DNA of 64,000 nucleotides, taken from Trichomonas vaginalis G3 (taxonomy: Eukaryota > Parabasalia > Trichomonadida > Trichomonadidae). Each line of letters starts with the position of its first letter. The first letter of the stretch is position 1. Below are positions 18,582 to 27,271 of the stretch, piece after piece. A program made the translations under genes and the position numbers. The stretch is from contig NC_067207.1 in the NCBI RefSeq assembly GCF_026262505.1, positions 31,464,082 to 31,528,081 of the forward strand. The letters are read 5' to 3'. The notes beneath the pieces are model-generated. The model saw only the letters and a program-made list of their open reading frames with translations, had not been told where the DNA came from and ran no database searches.

Positions 18582-18806
18582 TTACACCATATTAAAATCA
18601 TCTCTCTTCAATATTATCTCATAAAAGTTCTCGTTACTGGAGAAAGTCAATGAAACATAAACATTCTCACGGGCTTCGCCCTCACCGCTTTGCGGTCTAT
18701 CTAACTTATTTCTTATATCATCTATACGCTTCAAAATGTCTGAACAATTGCTAACATCTTCTACAACAGTTATTTCATCATGAATGACCTTCAAGAACAA
18801 GCTCAT
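18582..18806 (-). CDS. Unknown 74-residue protein carrying a GC hairpin
   Basis: Begins MSLFLKVIHDEITVVEDVSN at an ATG, with a predicted helix (SDILKRIDDIRNKL) in the middle. The segment RPQSGEGEAR is encoded by the GC-rich double hairpin at 18671-18695, which sits in frame. Similar peptides (KPQRGEDEV) are encoded by another copy inside the polymerase gene at 30914. The gene abuts the upstream gene on the same strand. No known family. Confidence 0.55.
   Translation of the reverse strand: MSLFLKVIHDEITVVEDVSNCSDILKRIDDIRNKLDRPQSGEGEARENVYVSLTFSSNENFYEIILKRDDFNMV
18671..18695. repeat. GC-rich double hairpin
   Basis: GGGCTTCGCCC (18671-18681), the spacer TCA, then CCGCTTTGCGG (18685-18695), in an otherwise AT-rich gene. 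Each half is a short perfect stem with a 3-base loop. Related copies are at 21159, 21663, 27157, 30914, 34571 and 35958. Confidence 0.75.
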
Positions 18807-18835
18807 TTAATATGCAATTAAAAATCATTTCAATA

Positions 18836-18937
18836 ATGAGTCCATCCTTTCCATCTTTAGGTAGCACAACATCTTTCATTGAAGAAGGTTTCGACAAGTC
18901 TTATGTTAAACTTACTGACAAAGTTTGTTATCTATAA
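18836..18937 (+). CDS. Possible 33-residue peptide
   Basis: ATG-initiated frame (MSPSFPSLGSTTSFIEEGFD, then KSYVKLTDKVCYL) running toward the convergent gene at 18928. The composition looks coding and it fills an otherwise empty gap, but it is short and could be a remnant. Confidence 0.3.
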   Translation: MSPSFPSLGSTTSFIEEGFDKSYVKLTDKVCYL

Positions 18938-19383
18938 TGCTTCGGCGGCGAATACATGTAGTTTGAAAGACATAATATAGATTCTTCAGCAAATTCACTT
19001 ATACTGGATTTTATAACAATGTTCTCACGAGACCAAATACCACCAATTGACAATCTTGTAAGCAATCCTGCTGAACCTTCTACTGTAAACGTCGATGGTA
19101 ACATTCCACGAAGGTCATCTATTGACATCGTTGAGTCACTGTATTTAAATATTTTCTTAAAGCAATCGTCATTATCTAACCATGCAATAGCTTTGAAGTT
19201 TTCATTCGAATATACATCTGCTTCATTAAATGTAAAACCTGACTTCTTTGCAGAGATGACTTTAAAATCTATTGAGTTTGTTTCAAAATTATATGCTATG
19301 GTAACTTCTGAAGGTAATGGATGTCCTTCCGCAGTCAGTTGTTCTCTCACTACCATTTGAAGCTTTGTATTAAAAACTTTCAT
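18928..19383 (-). CDS. Unknown 151-residue protein, possibly virion
   Basis: Starts MKVFNTKLQMVVREQLTAEG. Predicted mostly beta structure with regular hydrophobic alternation (VTIAYNFETNSIDFKVI; STFTVEGSAGLLTRLSIGG), ending near LSNYMYSPPKHYR. It is one of a run of minus-strand genes at the left of element 2 that include a penton-like protein, so a virion role is plausible from position. It looks whole. No domain recognised. Confidence 0.6.
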   Translation of the reverse strand: MKVFNTKLQMVVREQLTAEGHPLPSEVTIAYNFETNSIDFKVISAKKSGFTFNEADVYSNENFKAIAWLDNDDCFKKIFKYSDSTMSIDDLRGMLPSTFTVEGSAGLLTRLSIGGIWSRENIVIKSSISEFAEESILCLSNYMYSPPKHYR

Positions 19384-19400
19384 GTCATCTCCTGTGTCTA

Positions 19401-19689
19401 GTTCACATACACAGCAACAGGAAAACTATCTTGCTTCTTTGTTTCATCATTATATCTCAAAACATTAAAGTTCTTCAATAATATTGTTCTTCCTGCTGGA
19501 ATACTTCGAACCTGTCTGATTTCAATAGCTTTCTCACCTCCTACATACTCTACCCAGTGTCTTGGATATTCATAAGTATACTGACTTTCTTGAAATTTTG
19601 GTAGGTTTCATCATAACATGTTCATAGTATATCTTTATACTCTTGTCAGTTAGACTCGGTGCTATGTTCTGAATATTTCTGACTTGCAT
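19401..19689 (-). pseudogene. Broken small gene
   Basis: Coding-like sequence begins at the minus-strand ATG near 19689 (MQVRNIQNIAPSLTDKSIKI). It includes a segment with YPRHWVEYVGGEKAIEIRQ and RSIPAGRTILLKNFNVLRY. About two breaks. The beta-rich composition resembles the neighbouring presumed virion genes. Function unknown. Confidence 0.45.
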
Positions 19690-19704
19690 TTTTAATGGAG
19701 AAAA

Positions 19705-20590
19705 ATGAAGCATTTAATACATGACGTAGATGAAGACATGAATGAAACTACAGACAAACTTAACTCTTCTCTTATTCTTCCTTTCAGTAAGGACTATGAG
19801 TTCTGTTCAAATGGTGTGTATTTCTATTGTGGAAAGAGGGTTCAGGTAAGACATTTAACCTCATTCGTCATATTCTTATACAGAACGTTTAGGAAATGAC
19901 TCATATTATGACCAAATCATTATATCAGCAACTTCAGACTCTATGGACTCAACAGCGAAAACATTTATGTCAAAAGTTCAAGCCTCTGTCGTTAAAGTTC
20001 CAGACAGTGAACTCTCATTGAATTTCTTCAACGTTACATTCGACGTAAGAGAAATATTATGCCATCGTTGAATTATACAGTCAGGAATGCAAAAGACTTC
20101 TGAGGAGATGGAAAGAATTATTGACAAACACCACTTACGTCAGTACTCAGGAGTTTACGATATGAAACGACTTACAAACTACATTCTATCAAAACTTTCA
20201 AAATACCCCTTCAAAAAATATCCTTCAAATACTTTGTTAGTTTGCGACGACTTCGCCGGAAAAGGTTTAGTGTCAAAGCCTGACTCACCATTAGCTAACA
20301 TCATAACTAAAGTCAGACATTACCACTTAACTGTAGCAATACTTATGCAAACATGGAGGTTTTTAGCTTTAAACATAAAACGTCTCATAACTGACTTCGT
20401 TATCTTTCAAGGTTTCTCACGCTATGACATTGAACTCATTTGGAAACAGTCAGGTATAACATTACCTTTTGAAGAAATTTGGGAAGCATATAAGTCTCTC
20501 ATCTCTCCTCGTTCATACCTTGAGATTCATATCATGACTAATACCATTAAAGTCAAAAATATTCCATGGGAACGACCAACACTGTTTTAA
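19705..20590 (+). pseudogene. Broken packaging ATPase (A32/FtsK-like)
   Basis: Homologous along its length to the whole ATPase of element 3 (45610-46485). Recognisable parts are the Walker B region LLVCDDFAGKGL, the stretch ITKVRHYHLTVAILMQTWR (compare LKKLRHFNISVVICVQTA) and SPRSYLEIHIMTNTIKV near the end (compare DPHTSFRIHIYANKVQI). The family pumps viral DNA into preformed capsids. About three breaks. Confidence 0.75.
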
Positions 20591-20979
20591 AGTTTAACCT
20601 TCAATTGACTGATGGTAAACAAATTCCATGCATCTCTGTCGCCATTTCTGTTAATATTTTTGCTGTCATTCATATCATCCACTTCCCCATCCGTTAGCTT
20701 TTGAGGATACGCGTTAGAATAGCTGTTCTTAAATGAAGGCTTTTCACCTTTGAGAGCATAAACTCTATAACTTTCTGCATACTTTATGTTTGAACCTCCT
20801 GAGCCATCATTGACATAAATTTTTATAGGTTTCCACCCTTTGTTCATGTTCCTGCTTCTTCCCTTAGCTCTTTTGTTCAGTAGTTCTACATCTTTATACG
20901 CAGCACCTGTCTCAGTGAATTCAACAATATTTTCATTCGTTAGCTTTACATTCAAACCCTTGTCGAGTATATTGTTCAT
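20587..20979 (-). CDS. Unknown ~130-residue protein
   Basis: The start was chosen at MNNILDKGLNVKLTNENIVE because it follows TATGAA and avoids overlapping the divergent gene at 21014. The protein is basic in the middle (LLNKRAKGRSRNMNKGWK), with polar, Asn/Asp-rich ends and a hydrophobic finish (WNLFTISQLKVKL). It overlaps the end of the ATPase by 4 bases. It could be a nucleic-acid-binding virion protein; nothing specific is recognised. Confidence 0.5.
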   Translation of the reverse strand: MNNILDKGLNVKLTNENIVEFTETGAAYKDVELLNKRAKGRSRNMNKGWKPIKIYVNDGSGGSNIKYAESYRVYALKGEKPSFKNSYSNAYPQKLTDGEVDDMNDSKNINRNGDRDAWNLFTISQLKVKL

Positions 20980-21158
20980 TTCATACATATAAAAGGTTTT
21001 TATTCTATATGAAATGAGAAGCAAATCCATCTTAGCTGGTGCCGTTAATGTTCCAATTGAACCAACATCAAATGTTGACTCAAGAACAACAAACAATATT
21101 GTCATAAAGAACTATAGTTCGGAGTGTTTGAAAGAAAAAGAACCAGATCTTAAGTCGG

Positions 21159-21184
21159 GACCTTCGGTCTTGGAGCATGGCGCC
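21159..21184. repeat. Degenerate GC-rich double hairpin
   Basis: GACCTTCGGTC (21159-21169) is a perfect stem with loop TTC, followed by TTGGAGCAT and the palindrome GGCGCC. It lies in coding-like sequence of the gene at 21014. Confidence 0.5.
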
Positions 21185-21662
21185 GTGAATTTAAACACAG
21201 CTTCAAACGCTAACGCTACATCAGATGTTAAGTTAGAGTATCCACCACTGGACCAAATTCTTTCAAGAGAAGCCAACGACAATCCTTACACAAATGTTCA
21301 AACAAATCCTTCAGGTAACGTAGACCATTACCTTCTTCAGTTATACCAAACAATTTTACTCAAAGACGATAAGAACTTTTGGTAAATCTTATAAGCAAGA
21401 ACCAAATAATTCTAACAAAGGAGGACCTTGAAAATGTTATCTCACGAATAACAGGGAAACAATGTGTCATTGACTATCTCGACCCTGAAATCGAATGCTG
21501 TGGTCAAACTCCACTATTCATGAAAATAGTAACATCCGCATCATTGAAACACCAGGAACTACAGGAGTTGAGTTTAAGTATAAATATTCGAACGAGTATA
21601 CAAAACTTTCAACAGAATATAAACTTTGTTTTGAAATATGTTTAGTATTAAAGCAGTCAGGA

Positions 21663-21695
21663 GGGCTCTTTGAGCCCATCTTGGCGCTTTGCGCC
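21663..21695. repeat. GC-rich double hairpin
   Basis: GGGCTCTTTGAGCCC (21663-21677), spacer ATCTT, then GGCGCTTTGCGCC (21683-21695). Both are perfect stems with TTT loops. It sits at the 3' end of the broken gene at 21014. Confidence 0.8.
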
Positions 21696-21711
21696 GTCAG
21701 TCAAAAAAATT

Positions 21712-21954
21712 TCAAGTTAGCAATTTGTAATATCTATCCAAAACTTCTTCAACAGTATCGAACTCATCTTCATAATGCAAACCTAATCTTATTGACTTGG
21801 TGCAGTTTTCACTAACACAATATTTTTCTGTTCTCTTGACTGACATAACTAACTCATTTGTTTCATCAAACAGCAACAACCAAAGTTCATGACCTAATAC
21901 ATAACATTCATACTTTATATTTTTAGCTCTGAGTTCTCTTGTAAGCTGTTGCAT
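21712..21954 (-). CDS. Unknown 80-residue protein
   Basis: MQQLTRELRAKNIKYECYVL, then GHELWLLLFDETNELVMSVK and an acidic end. The alpha/beta pattern is compact. The ATG overlaps the 3' end of the upstream penton-like gene by about 40 bases, a close same-strand packing that suggests joint expression. No family recognised. Confidence 0.55.
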   Translation of the reverse strand: MQQLTRELRAKNIKYECYVLGHELWLLLFDETNELVMSVKRTEKYCVSENCTKSIRLGLHYEDEFDTVEEVLDRYYKLLT

Positions 21955-22691
21955 TTAATATTTTCTAAAAAGTCAACTTCAACAGTCATTCGCACTGGTG
22001 CCTTCAGTTCTACAGGCTCTCCTTGAAAGTCAACAAGTCTGAATTGCATGTCTTTCAAATTATGAGGACTAATACGAACCCATTTACCTAAATGAGTTGC
22101 TATGACAGGAACGTTTGGAATGAACATTGAATTTACTTCATAACAGAATGATTTATATTCTACTGAACCTTTACTATTAACTCCTGAAATGCCTGTGACA
22201 TTAGCTATTTTAGACTCAATGTATAAACAATTACCATAACATACATATGGAACAGATTTCATCTCAATCGTTTTGTCAACACTTTTCAAAGGAAATGTCA
22301 TATGGTATGCACCCAAAAGAAGTTGTACTCTATGACTCATTCTTGGTATCTTAAACTCCTTCGCATAACTGAACTTCAAAACTCCTGCAATAAGTTTAAC
22401 ATTCATTAAGTTTTCTTCGTTATCCTTGTTTATTGTAGTATTTATGAGAGCATTTAACACTCCAGCTAATGTTTCCATCTTATATTCTACATTATTGTGA
22501 AATCTTATTTCGTGCTTCTTTCCATCTATTTCAATCTCCATGAAATCTGTTTCATCTGTTATAACGAATGAAGCGATAGTATTGAAGTCAACCATTCTGA
22601 ATGCAAGCGCCTCATTCTGTAGACCTAAGTTTGTTTGTAGCTTTACTGTCCCGTATTCGTTTGGGTCTGTACTTTGCAAATAGAACAACAT
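21915..22691 (-). CDS. Putative penton or minor capsid protein
   Basis: 258 residues from MLFYLQSTDPNEYG. This start was chosen so as not to overlap the divergent fibre gene at 22709. Mostly beta sheet. The pattern VPYVCYGNCLYIESK, then a stretch near GSVEYKSFCYEVN, then LVDFQGEPVELKAPVRMTVE, parallels the 223-residue protein of element 3 (48706-49377: LVDANFVPVKLLCPMYLSM). Single-jelly-roll penton proteins occupy capsid vertices in Polinton-type virions; the assignment here rests on fold-like pattern and conservation between elements. It is divergent from, and adjacent to, the tail-fibre gene, which would suit a vertex complex. Confidence 0.6.
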   Translation of the reverse strand: MLFYLQSTDPNEYGTVKLQTNLGLQNEALAFRMVDFNTIASFVITDETDFMEIEIDGKKHEIRFHNNVEYKMETLAGVLNALINTTINKDNEENLMNVKLIAGVLKFSYAKEFKIPRMSHRVQLLLGAYHMTFPLKSVDKTIEMKSVPYVCYGNCLYIESKIANVTGISGVNSKGSVEYKSFCYEVNSMFIPNVPVIATHLGKWVRISPHNLKDMQFRLVDFQGEPVELKAPVRMTVEVDFLENIKCNSLQENSELKI

Positions 22692-22708
22692 TTTATTCTC
22701 ATTAAAAT

Positions 22709-25700
22709 ATGAGTATAGCTGCATATGCGTATGAAGCTGACAGAGCTAAACGTTTATATTTTGGTCAATACTCTCTCACACTTACTGACAAATATATTGT
22801 TATCACTGATGGAAATACTGAGAAATACATAACATGGAAGGACTATGAAAAGTTTGACCCTATTTTAACTCCATGTACTATGCCGTTTATAAAGGACGGT
22901 GAAATTATTGAAAAAGATAATACAACCGTATATAGGTCTGTTTATGAAGCATTAGAATATATGTTGAATCATAACCCAAAAAGATTTGACCCAAGCACTA
23001 CACCATGTGCAATGCCTTTTATTAAGGACGGTGAAATCGTAAGAGTTCCGGATTCAACGGTTTACACAGCTGTTCAAAACAGTTTACAAAACATTTTAGC
23101 GAATATCTTTAATTCAGAAACTACAGAAATAAAATTACCATATATAACAGATGCTAAAGAAATTAAATCAAAAACGACAACATTATTTACGTCACTTAAT
23201 GATTTAATGACTTATATCATTAATATTCCTGCACCAACTACAGCATTTGATCCAAACTCGACGGTTTGCAGTGTACCTTTCATAAATGACAGTTCATTAA
23301 TTACTTTAAGGGATTCGACAGTAAATGAATCATTAAAGGCGTCATTAATGAAAATCATTGATTTTAATTCATTCACGAATACATATAATTCATTCATTAA
23401 TGTTTCATATGGTTCTAAAGAAGGTGAGCCAAAAACTATTGATAAAGCGGTGTATGAAATAAAAGCATCAACGACGAAATTGAATTCGTTAACTTTTGAC
23501 GGTGATAGTTTCGTTAATGACATAACATCGGGGAAAACAATTTTAACGAAAGAATACTTAAAATCTCATGTTAGTGAGTTCGTTGAAATTGAAAAAGAAG
23601 GTGGAATTAAGTTCGATCCACTGAATTTCATTTTCAGCTTAGCGAATGCGGGTGTTAGTTTCGCTGAATGGACAACTATACAGAGTGAAATAAATGCAAT
23701 ATGGACGTTTTTGGGGTCAAAAGCGGGAATGGGTGAGCTTGTAAATGCTGCAAGAACATTAGGTGAAACAGGAAATTTTGTAGATGGTTTTAAAAGACTT
23801 GTTTCAAATGTTTTAACAAACACAAAGAAATTATTTAGATATACTGTACATAACGGACGGATTTTCGAACAGGTAGCAACAAACCCTCCGGTTATGGCTG
23901 CGTTGATGATGGTTAGAGATATAAAACCACGTAACGACGGGAACGAAGAACATGAACAACAGGATACTGGTCGGGTTATTCGAGACATTAAAAACGTGTA
24001 TCCTGAAGTTATTGATTTATTTAGAGGAGTTAATGATTCAATTTCAAAACATTCTATAACCCTCGATGAAGAGAATAAATTAACAGATTATATATTCGTC
24101 ATTATTGCAGAACTAATGAAGAGAATAAATGAAAAAGGAATTGGTGATATCATTAATGTCAGCGATGTAATGATGAAAAGAAATTTTGACTCATTATTTA
24201 CAAAACCGAAAACAGAATATAGTCTTTATGACGTAATTACCGAATTAATGAAAAAGATTAATGATAATAAGAGTTCTGGCGGAAGAGTTGAATTAGAAGT
24301 GAATGATGTTAATGAGAAATTAGCCGAAAAAGCAGACAAAAATGAGCTTTTAGCTCTGAGTGATAAAGTCAAGAACCACGTTCATTATATAAGTTCAGAC
24401 GAACAGATTATAACGGACTACCATGGATATTTAACACGAAGTGATGAAGTGAAGACGGAAGACCCCAATGAAAGAAGATATAAATACATTCGTGCTAAAG
24501 GTTATGACATAAGCTGTACTGTACAGTATGACACGGGTAAAGCACCAGAAGCATTTAGTTATAACGATGAAATTTATGCCTCTACTTTCTCTGTTAAAGG
24601 TGTATTAGTTGAACCAAGATTTACTTTGAGAGTTAAGTCAAAAATAACGTTTGAAGATGCTATTAAAAGTAAAGCTGACAAAGTTGAACTCGAAGCAATG
24701 AACAAAGTTTTGAAATCTCATAAACACAATATCTCCGATATAAATGAACTTCAAGCTACATTAGACAGTAAAGCCGACAAGAACCATACACATAAATCCT
24801 TCACTACTGTTAGAGCAGACGACATAATATTGAACTATGATTTGGGTTCAAGTGCACCTTTAGAGAATCCAAGTACAAGCGTAAAAGATACACTAAACTC
24901 CTTAAATAGTAAATGTATGAACATTGAAGGTCATGTGAGAAACTTTGAAACACATGAACTACCAGCAATGTTAGATAAAAAAGCAGATAAAGAACATACA
25001 CATAAATCCTTCACTACTGTTAGAGCAGACGACATAATATTGAACTATGATTTGGGTTCAAGTGCACCTTTAGAGAATCCAAGTACAAGCGTAAAAGATA
25101 CACTAAACTCCTTAAATAGTAAATGTATGAACATTGAAGGTCATGTGAGAAACTTTGAAACACATGAACTACCAGCAATGTTAGATAAAAAAGCAGATAA
25201 AGAACATACACATAAATCCTTCACTACTGTTAGAGCAGACGACATAATATTGAACTATGATTTGGGTTCAAGTGCACCTTTAGAGAATCCGAGTACAAGT
25301 GTAAAAGATACTCTTAACAATTTAGATAACAGTTGCAGGAATATCGAAGGTCATGCCAGAAACTTTGAAGCATATGAACTACCAGCAATGTTAGATAAGA
25401 AAGCAGACAAAACAGAGCTTCAAACATTAAAGACTGAAATACTTCAAACATTATATCCTGTTGGTTCTATTTATACGTCAATGAACTCAACAAATCCAGA
25501 AACAGTTTTAGGTTTTGGTACGTGGAAGCAGATTGTAGATAAATTCTTATACTGTGCTAGATATTCAAAGCAAACAGGAGGTTCGAAGAAAATTAAAGAA
25601 GCAAACCTTCCACCGCACACTCATACAGGAACTACAAACACAACAGGTAGTCATTCACATTCAATAACAAAAAGAGGTTATACAAATCTTGCAGCAGGTT

Positions 25701-25879
25701 CGGATAGACAGGGAATGCATAGATATGATATTTCAAGTGACCCAGTAGATTCAAGCGCAGGTATTTTCTGTGGAACCGCAGGAAATCATTCACACACTTT
25801 CACAACAAATCCAACAGGCTCGGGTGCAGATTATATGCCACCATTTGTGACTAGATTCGCATGGTACCGCGTTCAATGA
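22709..25879 (+). CDS. Phage-like trimeric tail-fibre or spike protein
   Basis: 1056 residues. Residues about 50-215 hold three to four degenerate ~45-residue repeats (FDPSTTPCAMPFIKDGEI, then STVY and an amphipathic helix). Residues 535-690 have KADK-type coiled-coil joints (EKADKNELLALSDKVKNH). Residues 692-901 are three 70-residue repeats opening HTHKSFTTVRADDI. The C-terminus (from about 910) looks like phage tail-collar or gp10-type receptor-binding tips: LYPVGSIYTSMNSTNPETV, GTWKQI, NLPPHTHTG, HSHS and PPFVTRFAWYRV. Known relatives form metal-binding trimeric fibres that attach virions to cells. The gene is whole and sits next to the penton-like gene. Element 3 has no counterpart in view, so it was probably acquired. 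Confidence 0.85.
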   Translation: MSIAAYAYEADRAKRLYFGQYSLTLTDKYIVITDGNTEKYITWKDYEKFDPILTPCTMPFIKDGEIIEKDNTTVYRSVYEALEYMLNHNPKRFDPSTTPCAMPFIKDGEIVRVPDSTVYTAVQNSLQNILANIFNSETTEIKLPYITDAKEIKSKTTTLFTSLNDLMTYIINIPAPTTAFDPNSTVCSVPFINDSSLITLRDSTVNESLKASLMKIIDFNSFTNTYNSFINVSYGSKEGEPKTIDKAVYEIKASTTKLNSLTFDGDSFVNDITSGKTILTKEYLKSHVSEFVEIEKEGGIKFDPLNFIFSLANAGVSFAEWTTIQSEINAIWTFLGSKAGMGELVNAARTLGETGNFVDGFKRLVSNVLTNTKKLFRYTVHNGRIFEQVATNPPVMAALMMVRDIKPRNDGNEEHEQQDTGRVIRDIKNVYPEVIDLFRGVNDSISKHSITLDEENKLTDYIFVIIAELMKRINEKGIGDIINVSDVMMKRNFDSLFTKPKTEYSLYDVITELMKKINDNKSSGGRVELEVNDVNEKLAEKADKNELLALSDKVKNHVHYISSDEQIITDYHGYLTRSDEVKTEDPNERRYKYIRAKGYDISCTVQYDTGKAPEAFSYNDEIYASTFSVKGVLVEPRFTLRVKSKITFEDAIKSKADKVELEAMNKVLKSHKHNISDINELQATLDSKADKNHTHKSFTTVRADDIILNYDLGSSAPLENPSTSVKDTLNSLNSKCMNIEGHVRNFETHELPAMLDKKADKEHTHKSFTTVRADDIILNYDLGSSAPLENPSTSVKDTLNSLNSKCMNIEGHVRNFETHELPAMLDKKADKEHTHKSFTTVRADDIILNYDLGSSAPLENPSTSVKDTLNNLDNSCRNIEGHARNFEAYELPAMLDKKADKTELQTLKTEILQTLYPVGSIYTSMNSTNPETVLGFGTWKQIVDKFLYCARYSKQTGGSKKIKEANLPPHTHTGTTNTTGSHSHSITKRGYTNLAAGSDRQGMHRYDISSDPVDSSAGIFCGTAGNHSHTFTTNPTGSGADYMPPFVTRFAWYRVQ
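24782..25411 (+). repeat. Three 210-bp tandem repeats in the fibre gene
   Basis: Copies start at 24782, 24992 and 25202. The first two look identical over almost all bases. The third diverges in its second half. The unit equals 70 codons, so length changes keep the frame. Confidence 0.95.
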
Positions 25880-25883
25880 ACGC
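25869..25883. repeat. Hairpin at the end of the fibre gene
   Basis: GCGTTCAATGAACGC is a perfect 6-bp stem with a 3-base loop, overlapping the stop codon. Possibly a transcription or RNA-end signal. Confidence 0.4.
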
Positions 25884-25919
25884 GCTTGAGCCTAGAATAA
25901 AATCTTTAACTTTACATAA

Positions 25920-27005
25920 ATGAGCTTGAAAGAAGTATTCGAACAACATCCATGGAGGTCATTTAAGAAGTTCAATGAAGCTGCAAAGAGTTGGGGATTT
26001 ACTAGCAGAGCTGAAGTGAAAAGGTTCTTTGACAAAAATGTTGTACATCAAACAAAAATAAACCCTTACGACTACGTTTTACCAATTTACTCCAACACTC
26101 CTGACGCATACCAATTTGACACTCTCATTCAAAGCAGAAAAGGAGGACATAAACCATTCCTCATCTTCATTAATGTTAACACTCGTAAAGCATATGCACA
26201 TCCAATGAAAAATAAAGGAACTCGTGAAGTGTTAAGAGTTTTACAAAAGTTTGTAGCAGAACATAGCCCAAGTACTTTAACATCAGACCAAGACAGTGCA
26301 TACCTCAGCAATGAAATCACAGATTTTCTCATTAAGCATAACATAACTCACTACACTACTGAAGACCATAACCATAACATACTCGGCATCATAAACCGCT
26401 TCATAAGAACGCTCAGAGATTTAAACCAAGAGCGAGACTTTACCGAAGAAACAATGAAACATTTTCTCGAAGTATATAATTCCTCAACACACTCTACAAC
26501 AGGACATACACCAAATTCAATGACACAACAACAAGAAGAAAAGTATATACAAAAGAAACAAAGCCAAACACAAAATATCAGAAATTCAACACAATTTACC
26601 CTCATTCCTGGTACAAAAGTTCGTGTAGTTCTTGACGACAAGCCGTTGACAAAGAAACGTTTAAGGTTAAGTCGAAATTATTATATAGTAGATTCAACGC
26701 AAGGTAATGGATATCTTATAAAAGCTGCTGACGACTCCATTGCATTTTACCCTCGACATAAATTAGTCGAAAGTAGTAATGGCAAACTTGCTGAAACCAT
26801 TGACGAAGCAAAGCGAGGAGTGGTTATTGAAATACTTGGCTATAACATAAACGACGACACTTATAAAGTAAGATATGAAGGAGGCGTTGAAGATGTTATA
26901 CCATCTAAGAACTTGAGAGAGTCAAAGCCAACACATCTGGGACCATTCGAGCGGGAGTACTGGAAAGACAAAAATAAGCCAGAAAGAATAAGAAAATTCT
27001 TCTAA
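25920..27005 (+). CDS. Polinton integrase with chromodomain-like end
   Basis: 361 residues from an ATG preceded by TTACATAA. Residues about 55-190 form the retroviral-type core: YQFDTLIQ near 62, LTSDQDSAYL near 120 and NHNILGIINRFIRTLRD near 150. A basic SH3-like part follows (IPGTKVRVVL; RLRLSRNYYIV). Residues about 295-350 (GVVIEILGYNINDDTYKVRY, then VIPSKNL) look like a chromodomain or Tudor-type reader, known at the C-terminus of many Polinton integrases, where it can steer insertion to chromatin. Element 3's integrase lacks this part. The gene follows the fibre gene by 40 bases on the same strand. It looks whole. Confidence 0.9.
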   Translation: MSLKEVFEQHPWRSFKKFNEAAKSWGFTSRAEVKRFFDKNVVHQTKINPYDYVLPIYSNTPDAYQFDTLIQSRKGGHKPFLIFINVNTRKAYAHPMKNKGTREVLRVLQKFVAEHSPSTLTSDQDSAYLSNEITDFLIKHNITHYTTEDHNHNILGIINRFIRTLRDLNQERDFTEETMKHFLEVYNSSTHSTTGHTPNSMTQQQEEKYIQKKQSQTQNIRNSTQFTLIPGTKVRVVLDDKPLTKKRLRLSRNYYIVDSTQGNGYLIKAADDSIAFYPRHKLVESSNGKLAETIDEAKRGVVIEILGYNINDDTYKVRYEGGVEDVIPSKNLRESKPTHLGPFEREYWKDKNKPERIRKFF

Positions 27006-27102
27006 ACTTTTTCATTAGATGTAAATCAGACATGAATGAGAACAGTCATGATATCATTAATGGTACCATTTATTTTTGTCATAAATTTACACCAAAAATA
27101 TA

Positions 27103-27150
27103 TTTTAGGTGAAGAGGTGAGATCTCACCCGTTTTTTCACCTCTTTTTTC
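27103..27150. promoter_or_regulatory. GATC-centred palindrome module
   Basis: TTTTAGGTGAAG, GAGGTGAGATCTCACC, then TTTTTTCACC repeats, lying in the 266-bp gap between two same-strand genes. Same layout as at 14430, 17989, 28244 and 38611. Confidence 0.7.
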
Positions 27151-27156
27151 ACCCTC

Positions 27157-27169
27157 GCCGCTTAGCGGC
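27157..27169. repeat. GC-rich hairpin
   Basis: GCCGCTTAGCGGC, preceded by ACCCTC, matches the second half of the double hairpin. It directly abuts the palindrome module. Confidence 0.65.
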
Positions 27170-27271
27170 TCAGATTGCTTTAGCTTTCTCGTGAATTTTC
27201 ATGAATTTCCTTAAGATAGAAAAATAAAGTTAGTTTTATTTTTATTTATTTTTTTATTTTGTATAAAAGAT

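Larger units (their letters stand above)
21014..21700 (+). pseudogene. Broken gene related to element-3 gene 49498-50076
   Basis: Starts MRSKSILAGAVNVPIEPTSN after a good ATTTTTA...GAAATG start motif. Later coding segments match the element-3 protein around its paired cysteines: YLDPEIECCGQT here and EIEPDISCCGVS there. The following beta-rich stretch of each also corresponds. Two GC-rich hairpins lie within it (21159 and 21663). About three breaks. A structural role is inferred from its conserved place beside penton-like genes. Confidence 0.55.
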
